DNA of 64,000 bases from Manganibacter manganicus (GTDB lineage Bacteria; Pseudomonadota; Alphaproteobacteria; Rhizobiales; Rhizobiaceae). The stretch covers positions 1 through 64,000 of the forward strand of contig NZ_MDET01000019.1 in NCBI RefSeq assembly GCF_002075885.1. Direction: 5' to 3'. Positions 57,960-64,000 of this stretch are shown here, one piece after another. The notes under the pieces were generated by a model that saw nothing but the letters and a program-made list of their open reading frames with translations, did not search any database and was not told where the DNA came from. The translations under genes and the position numbers were made by a program. Each line of letters begins with the position of its first letter. Positions within the stretch are counted from its first letter, which is position 1.

Positions 57960-58378
57960 CGCATTGCCTCTTGGTCGTAACCGGACCGCCATCTTCGGGC
58001 GGCTCACTTGTCGCAGGCACATTGGCACATGGCCGCAAAAGACGGCTTGCAGGAAAGGCGATAATTTGCCTCAAACTTTAAACAATTTGGAAAGATCCTG
58101 TTTTCATCCGGATTTGAATTGAAGTCGTCAGGGCCTCTTGTTCTTTCATTGGTCCGAATTTGCGTGATTTTAGCGGGCGCTATCCTCGCGGGGCGGATCG
58201 TGTGGCTAACCCTCCATTTACCATGGCGGCAAGCGGGGGCCTTTTCGGGAACCGCTCTAGCAATATTTGCTGATTGTGCCGCCGCGAAACCGTCGCCCTT
58301 ATCCTTTCCTTAAACGCTGGGTGCGAGTTTCGAGCCAGTAAGACGATCTGCCGAACAGGTCAGTACGGGTGCGTTGCG
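57960..58378. other. 419-bp gap upstream of the histidine kinase
   Basis: A 64-codon plus-strand frame with a TTG start (58119-58313) encodes one hydrophobic stretch (LVRICVILAGAILAGRIVWL) but has no ribosome site and no known relative. It is not called. Bases 58060-58120 are A+T-rich and may hold the kinase promoter. No repeat or RNA gene is seen. Confidence 0.4.
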
Positions 58379-60229
58379 TTGACTCCGATTACGACCAGAT
58401 TTGAAGAATGGCCGGGAACGCTGGCAGCCGCCTGCGATCGGCTGGTGCATGCCTCGGTGGTCGATGCGGGCGAACGCCGCTGCCGCCGGCGCTTTGTCGG
58501 TGCGATGCTGGTCGCTCCCTTTCTTGTCGCGGCTGCGGCCGTCGTGCTGGTGACCGCGCGTCTCGGCGCTTCGGCAACATTGGCGGTCATCTTCGCCACG
58601 GTCGGCCTTTGCTGGTTGACCGGCCTACTGGTCGCGCAGCGTGCGCGTATGGCATTTGCCGGCATATTGGCGCTGGTCATGGGCGCGCTCGGTCTGGCGT
58701 GTTTGACGACAGCCGCCGGCGGCCTTTCCTCACCGGTGGCGCTGCTGGCTTTGGCATTGCCGGTCGAGGCCTTCTGGATCGGCAATAGCCGCCGTGCGGC
58801 CCTGTTCGGCGGTGTTGCCGCCATCTCAGGCCTTGCTCTGCCGGCGCTGGTGGGACCGGTTGCGTTTCCCGAGGTTATGACGCCGCAGGCCTGGCAGTGG
58901 CTGTTGCCGCTGGTCTGGGGCGGTACGCTCGTGGCGCGCTTCGGCCGGTTCAGCGGCGATCCTGCTGCGCAGGATGCGGTGCAGGCTGAGAGCGAACTGG
59001 AAGCGGCCATTGACGGGGTGGTCGTTCATATGGGCCGGCAAGGCGAGGTGCTCAGCGCTTCCGCGCAGGCCAGAACCATCCTCATGTTGGTTCCCGAACT
59101 TCTCGCAGGCTCCGGCCTCTTCGACCGTATTCACCTGTCCGATCGGGTCGCGTATCTGAACGCGCTGGCGGATTTGCGTGAAGGCGCGACTTTGCGGCGC
59201 GTAGAGATGAGGGTTCGGTTGCCGCAAAACGCAGGCTGTCCTTCCGGCGGCAATTACCAGCCCTTCGTGCTGGACCTCACGCGCGCACCTGAAAATGACG
59301 ATGGCTTCATCGCTCTGCTGCGCCGCAATGACGAGCTTGTGGATATGCGTGACGCGTTGGCGGCGGCCAGTGACGCCGCGGCTGCCGCCGAAATCGCCAA
59401 GTCGCGCTTCCTGGCGGCTGTGAGCCATGAATTGCGCACGCCGCTCAATGCCATCATCGGCTTTTCCGATATGCTGCTGCATGAGATGTTCGGCGCATTC
59501 AGCGATCCGCGCCAGAAGGAATATGTCGGTCTGGTGCGCGAATCCGGCCATCATCTGCTTGAAGTGGTCACCTCCATTCTCGATGTCTCGCGCATCGAGG
59601 CGGGAACTTATGCGGTAGAGCCGGAGCCGTTCCGCTTCGCCGAGGCGGTGGATATGTGCCGCGACATGATGCAGGTTTTGGCGCAGCGCAAGACGATACG
59701 GCTCGACGCGCAGGTTTCCGGCGACGCCGGCGAGATCAATGCCGACCGCCGCGCCGTCCAGCAGATCCTCATCAATCTCGCCTCCAATGCGATCAAGTTC
59801 ACGCTTGAAGGCGGCGAGGTCGTCATCGGCGCACGCCGGATCGGGTCACGCCTGCATTTCTGGGTTCGTGACACTGGCATCGGCATTGCCGAGGAAAACC
59901 TCGCCAATCTCGGCAAGCCGTTTACCCAGATCCACAACGACTACACCCGCCGCTTTGAAGGCACCGGCCTCGGCCTGTCGCTTGTCAAGGGGCTGGTTGC
60001 CCTTCACGAGGGCACCATGTCGATTGAAAGCACGCTCGGCGAAGGCACCATCGTGTCGATCAGTCTTCCGGTGGAAGGGCCGAGAGGCATATCGGGAAAG
60101 CTGGTCAGGCTCGAGGCCGCATCGGCCGATGCGAAGGCGTCGAACCCGGAGCCGGAATCGGCCGGCGAAAGCGTGAAAGGTGGGGCAATGAAAGAAGGCA
60201 GGGATGGCGCGTTCCGCAAAACGGCGTAA
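58379..60229 (+). CDS. Membrane-bound sensor histidine kinase, DivJ/PleC-like
   Basis: Product of 616 residues. An N-terminal membrane domain has about six hydrophobic segments between residues 40 and 187. A PAS-like region (about 205-320) follows, then HisKA with FLAAVSHELRTPLNAIIGFSDMLLHEMFG (His350). HATPase motifs are NLASNAIKFT, RDTGIGIAEENL and RRFEGTGLGLSLVKGL. The H-box resembles the alphaproteobacterial DivJ/PleC/PdhS cell-cycle kinases that act on DivK, so that branch is likely but unproven. No response regulator gene is adjacent. The start is uncertain: TTG 58379 is used, and the frame is open to TTG 58274. Its end overlaps the next gene by 26 bp. Confidence 0.85.
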   Translation: MTPITTRFEEWPGTLAAACDRLVHASVVDAGERRCRRRFVGAMLVAPFLVAAAAVVLVTARLGASATLAVIFATVGLCWLTGLLVAQRARMAFAGILALVMGALGLACLTTAAGGLSSPVALLALALPVEAFWIGNSRRAALFGGVAAISGLALPALVGPVAFPEVMTPQAWQWLLPLVWGGTLVARFGRFSGDPAAQDAVQAESELEAAIDGVVVHMGRQGEVLSASAQARTILMLVPELLAGSGLFDRIHLSDRVAYLNALADLREGATLRRVEMRVRLPQNAGCPSGGNYQPFVLDLTRAPENDDGFIALLRRNDELVDMRDALAAASDAAAAAEIAKSRFLAAVSHELRTPLNAIIGFSDMLLHEMFGAFSDPRQKEYVGLVRESGHHLLEVVTSILDVSRIEAGTYAVEPEPFRFAEAVDMCRDMMQVLAQRKTIRLDAQVSGDAGEINADRRAVQQILINLASNAIKFTLEGGEVVIGARRIGSRLHFWVRDTGIGIAEENLANLGKPFTQIHNDYTRRFEGTGLGLSLVKGLVALHEGTMSIESTLGEGTIVSISLPVEGPRGISGKLVRLEAASADAKASNPEPESAGESVKGGAMKEGRDGAFRKTA

Positions 60230-60998
60230 GAAAAGCAGGCAACAAGGCGCTCTCCAGCAGGGCGCGGTCGCACTTGGTCACAAGATTTCGCAGAATCCGA
60301 TCCTGGTGGGCGGCTCGACCGCTTTCCTGGTGACGCTGTTCTATGTTTCGGCCAATGCGCTCTGGTATCAGCCGTTTCCACACCGCACGACGTTCTTCGC
60401 CACCCGTTCCATGCAAAGCTTTCCGCAAGCCGTGCCGGCTGAGTCGGAAACCACCATCAACATCGAACGGCCGTCACAGGCAGTTATTTCGGCACCGGCC
60501 CAGGCGCCTGTACCCACTGACCCGGTTCTTCAACAGGTGCAGGGCGCGCTCAAGGCGCTCGGCTTCTATTCAGGCAACGTGGATGGGCTGACCGGTCCTG
60601 CGACCCATGCGGCGATCTCGACCTATCAGCGCAAGGTCGGTCTCGATGTTTCGGGAAATGTCGATGCCGCCCTGTTGCGGCAACTCGGCCTCGCGCCGCG
60701 CGCTCCGGCCGCGCCGACGCCGACGCCGCGCGCCGACATTACCGGCGCGATCCAGCCTGCGGTCGAGCCGGCCGCCCTCGCGCCTCTCAAGGCGCCGCTG
60801 GACACCAGTGCGCGTATCGTCAAGATCCAGACCGGGTTGCGCGCCTTCGGCAATGACGACATCCAGCTCGACGGCATTGTCGGCGCCCGCACCCGCACAG
60901 CGATCAAGGAATTTCAGGCGTTGTTCGGCCTGGCGGAAACCGGGGAAGCTGACGAAACCGTCTATGCAAAGATGCTGGAAGTCGGGCTGATCAACTGA
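60204..60998 (+). CDS. Membrane-anchored protein with two peptidoglycan-binding domains
   Basis: Product of 264 residues. A basic N-terminus (MARSAKRRKKSRQQG) and one membrane helix (about 33-52, PILVGGSTAFLVTLFYVSANAL) give a cytoplasm-in, periplasm-out topology. Two PG_binding_1 repeats follow: about 106-158 (VQGALKALGFYSGNVDGLTGPATHAAISTYQRKVGL) and 203-262 (IVKIQTGLRAFGNDDIQLDGIVGARTRTAIKEFQALFGL). A Pro/Ala-rich linker joins them. No catalytic domain. Its start lies inside the histidine kinase gene, so the two are co-translated. It could report cell-wall state to the kinase or anchor it, by inference. Confidence 0.85.
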   Translation: MARSAKRRKKSRQQGALQQGAVALGHKISQNPILVGGSTAFLVTLFYVSANALWYQPFPHRTTFFATRSMQSFPQAVPAESETTINIERPSQAVISAPAQAPVPTDPVLQQVQGALKALGFYSGNVDGLTGPATHAAISTYQRKVGLDVSGNVDAALLRQLGLAPRAPAAPTPTPRADITGAIQPAVEPAALAPLKAPLDTSARIVKIQTGLRAFGNDDIQLDGIVGARTRTAIKEFQALFGLAETGEADETVYAKMLEVGLIN

Positions 60999-61070
60999 CA
61001 AGCTTTGCTGGCCGGCATTCGCCAGACATGACGGCGCCAGCCATCGCAGGAAAATCATCTCGGAATCGAT

Positions 61071-61424
61071 ATGCGCGTAACCTCCGACCTTTGGGTTTCC
61101 GCCCTCATTCGCCGCGTCTTTTCCGCCGGCGGCTTCGCGGCGATCATGCGGCGTGGCGCTGCCGAGGCAGGGGCGATCTTCATTCTTTCGCGGACGCGGT
61201 TGGGCGAGGTGATGCTTTTCGGTCCTGCGCCGCAGGTGGATTATGACACAGCCAGGCCCGATGAGCGGTTTTTCACGCCTCTTTCAGCCGACGAAGACAT
61301 GGCGGCCATCGAGGCGCGTCTTGCAAAGGAAACGCGTTTCGATCCCGACATCTGGGTTGTCGAAATAGAGATTGGCGTGATCCCGGTCGAAGACCTGATC
61401 GTGGTCAGGTCTGGGCCGCTCTGA
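61071..61424 (+). CDS. DUF1491-family protein
   Basis: Product of 117 residues: RVTSDLWVSALIRRVFSAGGFAAIMRRGAAEAGAIFIL, then GEVMLFGPAPQ and a C-terminal ERLAKETRFDPDIWVVEIE-type block (EARLAKETRFDPDIWVVEIE). This is the DUF1491 pattern found in alphaproteobacteria; function is unknown. It is 72 bp after the peptidoglycan-binding gene. Its last 20 bp overlap the convergent DUF2336 gene. Confidence 0.85.
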   Translation: MRVTSDLWVSALIRRVFSAGGFAAIMRRGAAEAGAIFILSRTRLGEVMLFGPAPQVDYDTARPDERFFTPLSADEDMAAIEARLAKETRFDPDIWVVEIEIGVIPVEDLIVVRSGPL

Positions 61425-62286
61425 TCGGCACGACAACCGTCTTGCCGCCTTTCCACCCTTCCACGGTTTCACGGACTGTCCCAGGCTGAAGGCGGCGATA
61501 ATTTTCCAGGAACTGACTGATTGCCGCCGGATCGGAGAACTGTCCCGAAAAGATCGCGGCGGTGATCAGGAACGCTTTGTCCTCGCTGAGGCCGAGCGCC
61601 TTCAGCGCGGTGACGAGCGAGGCATAGCCGGCTTCCTCCGTCAGTCCGCGCGCAACGTCCATGCCGATGCCGAGTGCGACGGAGAGAGCGGCATGAAAGT
61701 GCGCAGGGTCGCTGGTCAGCGCCGTATCCCGCAGCCGCAAATATGGATCCGCATTCGGCTCGTTCGCCTGATCCTTGATCATCATCGCGCGCAGTTTTTG
61801 ACGTGTGTCTTCCAAGGCGCTTCCGGGTTGATGGCCTTGAACTTGTGTGCCTTCCTGCATGGCGAGGGCGGTTTGCCGCTCCAAGGCCCGGACAAGCGCG
61901 GCAATGGCCGGATTGAGGTTGGTGCGCCGGGCAATGGCGCGCGCATGCGGCAGGCCGTGACGCCCGATCAGCGCGATAAGATCGATCTCGCTAATGGCGC
62001 GCGAACGCACCAGAAGCGGGGCGGCGGTCTCGATCGGCGATTCGCTGAGGCGTTTCACCAGAAGCGGCGGCGCATGCTCGCATTCCGAAAGCGCGGCGGC
62101 GGCAAAGCGCAAGGCCTCGGCGGGAACGGCGTCGAACAGCGGCATCGTAAGATCGTCGAGTTGAGCGATTTCGCGGCGCGAAGGGCGCGGCAGCGAGCAG
62201 AAGGCCGAAATCGCCGCGCGGAACAAGCGTTCCGGCTTGCCCGACTCTGCGCGTGTCACGATGTGTCTGAACTCGGAGGATGACAC
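61405..62286 (-). CDS. DUF2336-domain protein
   Basis: Product of 293 residues, alpha-helical throughout. FRAAISAFCSLPRPSRREIAQLDDLTMPLFDAVPAEALRFAAAALS and ETAAPLLVRSRAISEIDLIALIGRHGLPHARAIARR resemble the HEAT-like DUF2336 repeat region. The function is unknown; related proteins occur near cell-cycle and motility genes. The GTG at 62286 opens at SSSEFRHIVTRAESGKPERL, where conservation begins; the frame extends to 62355. It converges on DUF1491. Confidence 0.8.
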   Translation of the reverse strand: MSSSEFRHIVTRAESGKPERLFRAAISAFCSLPRPSRREIAQLDDLTMPLFDAVPAEALRFAAAALSECEHAPPLLVKRLSESPIETAAPLLVRSRAISEIDLIALIGRHGLPHARAIARRTNLNPAIAALVRALERQTALAMQEGTQVQGHQPGSALEDTRQKLRAMMIKDQANEPNADPYLRLRDTALTSDPAHFHAALSVALGIGMDVARGLTEEAGYASLVTALKALGLSEDKAFLITAAIFSGQFSDPAAISQFLENYRRLQPGTVRETVEGWKGGKTVVVPIRAAQT

Positions 62287-62377
62287 GAAACTACGCCTTG
62301 TACGCCACTCGACTCGTCCGGCCTCACATGACCCGAACGGGCTTGGCCGAAACAAAGATCAAGTTAGAGCCGATCCG

Positions 62378-62394
62378 TTAGCGTTCCGTTAACC
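62378..62394. promoter_or_regulatory. CtrA-box-like sequence
   Basis: TTAG-N7-TTAACC matches the CtrA consensus TTAA-N7-TTAA(C) except for one base in the first half. It lies 92 bp upstream of the DUF2336 start and 71 bp upstream of the small plus-strand gene, so it could serve either. Nearby kinase and peptidoglycan genes make cell-cycle control plausible. Confidence 0.45.
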
Positions 62395-62465
62395 CTCTGG
62401 TGGCCTTATCTTACATGGAGGCGTTGCGTAGTGCTCCGGGACAACCGAGAGGGAATGCGCGAACC

Positions 62466-62669
62466 ATGGGCAGGATACTGTCTTTCATGCCGCGACAGGC
62501 GGCAACCGGCCGACCCCCGGACAATCGTGGCCCGAATACTGGTGGATTGGAGGCGGTCGTCATCATATTTCCAGGCGTGCGCTATGAGCGTTCGGGCGAC
62601 AGCACCCGCGCGACAATTTCCGCGGCCAGGGCACAACTGTCGTCGGGCAAGCCTGAGCCGCGTCACTGA
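62466..62669 (+). CDS. Small protein of unknown function
   Basis: Product of 67 residues: MGRILSFMPRQAATGRPPDNRG, then VVIIFPGVRYERSG and a charged tail. The MGRxLSFxPRQAA start and a VVIIFPGVRYER block resemble small proteins I recall from rhizobial genomes, but no family name is certain. No strong ribosome site is seen. A longer frame starts at 62400. It converges on the DUF1254 gene (21-bp gap). Confidence 0.55.
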   Translation: MGRILSFMPRQAATGRPPDNRGPNTGGLEAVVIIFPGVRYERSGDSTRATISAARAQLSSGKPEPRH

Positions 62670-62690
62670 TTGCGCTCAGGTTTCCCGGTT

Positions 62691-63248
62691 TCAGCTTGCG
62701 AAGTCGACGATCTCGCAGGAAGCCTGATCGAGAAAGCGCGCGACTGCCTGCTTCCAGCTTGCGTCGGGAACGAAGCCGCGAACCACGGTGATGCCTTCGC
62801 TGATCGGCAGTTCTATGAAGACCGAGCCCTCCAGGCCTTCGGGCAGCGTTTTGCGGACCCCGATCATTTGAGCCGGTGTCAGCACGATGGCGTTAAGCCT
62901 GCCTTCGGTGGCGCTGAGGTCGTTGTAGCTGTAGAGATTATGACCGTTGCGATCATAGACCGACATTGACCAGAAGGGCAGGTTGTCGATCGGCGAGCGC
63001 AGCCGCACGATGCCGTCGGCGAGGTCGAAGCGGCAGGACGCGGCGAAAAACAGCGGATCGACCGATTTCACCACGGGCGGCCCGCCGGTCTGGTCGTCGA
63101 TGCGCGTCATCGTGTAGAGGCCGGATTTCATCGCCAGCCGCGACCATGCGTCCCGTTCGGAAAATTGCGGCACCAGCAGCAGGACGACGATATGCACGAT
63201 GCCGGCGCCGACCAGCCCGAGAAGGAGCGCATAAAGCACCTTACGCAT
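62691..63248 (-). CDS. DUF1254-type membrane-anchored protein
   Basis: Product of 185 residues. An N-terminal membrane helix (VLYALLLGLVGAGIVHIVVLLLVPQF) is followed by a periplasmic domain with GGPPVVKSVDPLFFAASCRFDLADGIVRL and NLPFWSMSVYDRNGHNLYSYNDL. This matches the DUF1254 half of the DUF1254/DUF1214 proteins, encoded here as a separate gene. Its first 8 bp overlap the stop of the DUF1214 gene. Function unknown. Confidence 0.8.
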   Translation of the reverse strand: MRKVLYALLLGLVGAGIVHIVVLLLVPQFSERDAWSRLAMKSGLYTMTRIDDQTGGPPVVKSVDPLFFAASCRFDLADGIVRLRSPIDNLPFWSMSVYDRNGHNLYSYNDLSATEGRLNAIVLTPAQMIGVRKTLPEGLEGSVFIELPISEGITVVRGFVPDASWKQAVARFLDQASCEIVDFAS

Positions 63249-63825
63249 GGCAGCCGGTCTTTTTGATCGTGGGCAGCATCACGTCGCTCAGGCCCGTGCT
63301 GCTGGCAATCGGCGTATCGTAGAAGGTGAGCACGAAATAGAGCTTGCCGCTGCCTTCGAGCATCAGCCAGTTGCCGGGCCGGGGGGAATGATCGGCGGCA
63401 ATCAGCACGGTATCGTCGGTCCTGTACACAACCTCGCGGGAGTGAAGCGCCGCCGGCCTTTCCTTGCCCGTCCTGATCACGTCGAGAGAAGCGTCGGCGC
63501 CATAGAGCGTCCAGAAGCGCGCCGTCGGAAAACCGCCATCGATGGCATAGGCGCATTCGCGCCTGAGTTCGCCGCCGGCGGAATCCCGCTCCGCCACGAA
63601 GGAAAGCCCCTCGGCCCGGCCAAGCGCCAGAATACCTTCACGCGCCACCCGCGCGGCGGAATAGGGATCGGCCTCCGCCGTGCCGATGTCGGGAAAGGCG
63701 GTCCACGGCCCGATCCGATACGCATCGACGCCCTGGCGCGAATCCAGCAGATACCAGACGCTGCCGGCGCCGCCGACAATGGCGATGGCAAGTGTCAGCA
63801 AGGTGAGGAATGCAGTCTTCAGCAT
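63241..63825 (-). CDS. DUF1214-type membrane-anchored protein
   Basis: Product of 194 residues. A membrane helix (FLTLLTLAIAIVGGAGSVWYLL) and the DUF1214 region follow: WTAFPDIGTAEADPYSAARVAREGILALGRAEGLSF, ARFWTLYGA and SPRPGNWLMLEGSGKLYFVLTFYDTPI. In many bacteria DUF1254 and DUF1214 form one protein; here they are two coupled genes. The gene is preceded on the minus strand by the partial gene at the window end. Confidence 0.82.
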   Translation of the reverse strand: MLKTAFLTLLTLAIAIVGGAGSVWYLLDSRQGVDAYRIGPWTAFPDIGTAEADPYSAARVAREGILALGRAEGLSFVAERDSAGGELRRECAYAIDGGFPTARFWTLYGADASLDVIRTGKERPAALHSREVVYRTDDTVLIAADHSPRPGNWLMLEGSGKLYFVLTFYDTPIASSTGLSDVMLPTIKKTGCHA

Positions 63826-63846
63826 GAAGCGGCCCGGAACCTCAAA

Positions 63847-64000
63847 TCACAGTCGCGAAAGCTTGTCGGGGTTGCCCGGCACGTCGAGAACCGGAGCCGT
63901 GCGGAACATACTGCTCATCTCGCGCAGCACTTGCGTGGTATGGCTGGACAGCACCGGCGGGCGCTCGGCCGCTGCTTTGGCAGCCTCTTCCTCGGCCTTC
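63847..64000 (-). CDS. C-terminal end of an unidentified protein (cut by window)
   Basis: The last 50 residues of a minus-strand gene are present, ending ...ERPPVLSSHTTQVLREMSSMFRTA, PVLDVPGNPDKLSRL and stop (63847-63849). An Ala/Glu-rich stretch (EAEEEAAKAAAE) precedes it. No family can be named from this piece. It ends 21 bp before the DUF1214 start and may be in the same operon. Confidence 0.6.
   Translation of the reverse strand, partial: KAEEEAAKAAAERPPVLSSHTTQVLREMSSMFRTAPVLDVPGNPDKLSRL

Noticed and set aside
58119-58313. 64-codon frame with one hydrophobic stretch before the histidine kinase
   Set aside because: TTG start without a ribosome site and no known relative; described only as part of the gap.

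Overview
The window looks like chromosome of an alphaproteobacterium of the Hyphomicrobiales (rhizobia/Brucella group), most likely a Phyllobacteriaceae member such as Mesorhizobium or a relative. This is inferred from gene content: a MucR/Ros regulator, an FrcBCA fructose transporter with a ROK regulator, the glgP-glgB-glgC-glgA-pgm-glgX order, a betI-betC-betA-betB choline sulfate operon, a class 3 (Rhizobium etli type) asparaginase, DUF6456, DUF1491, DUF2336 and DUF5330 proteins, high G+C, and GAGCAT-type intergenic palindromes. The genus cannot be fixed from this window. Family names are recalled from motifs; no database search was run.

Layout. 1-5.2 kb: the right end of an IS21-family element sits inside a Wzz-like polysaccharide chain-length gene. 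Behind it are two nucleotide-sugar dehydrogenases and a DegT-type sugar aminotransferase, a surface-polysaccharide block on the minus strand. 5.3-10.9 kb: fructose uptake and phosphorylation, frk and frcR reading away from frcB-frcC-frcA, with a clear operator-like palindrome between them and a hairpin-rich spacer between frcB and frcC. 11.0-23.8 kb: glycogen synthesis and breakdown (glgP, glgB, glgC, glgA, pgm, glgX) ending in a GH13 alpha-glucosidase. 23.8-26.5 kb: a TadE/TadG-like pilus pair on the minus strand, an A+T-rich upstream region, and tRNA-Pro(CGG). 26.7-30.5 kb: a phosphomannomutase-type enzyme and a mannose-1-phosphate guanylyltransferase fused to an AGE-type sugar isomerase.

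30.6-38.9 kb: the choline sulfate/choline to glycine betaine operon with a glutathione S-transferase gene inside it, then a divergent thiolase and an asparaginase. 39.2-41.4 kb: a GreA/GreB-like protein, an ohrR/ohr organic peroxide module with a 31-bp operator palindrome, and a small membrane protein. 41.5-45.1 kb: methylmalonyl-CoA mutase (both subunits). 45.3-54.3 kb: housekeeping genes (HerA-like ATPase, L,D-transpeptidase, haloacid dehalogenase, branched-chain aminotransferase, Fe/Mn superoxide dismutase, two cytochromes c, oligopeptidase B) with several families of intergenic palindromic repeats.

54.7-64 kb: a regulatory and cell-envelope region. It holds mucR, a stand-alone DnaA domain-IV-like protein next to a DUF6456 protein, sufE, a membrane sensor histidine kinase overlapping a peptidoglycan-binding-domain membrane protein, a possible CtrA box, and a DUF1214/DUF1254 membrane pair. 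No CRISPR array, prophage or plasmid-type gene was seen. The best candidates for undescribed biology are the DnaA-IV/DUF6456 pair, the histidine kinase/peptidoglycan-binding pair, and the structured frcB-frcC spacer.
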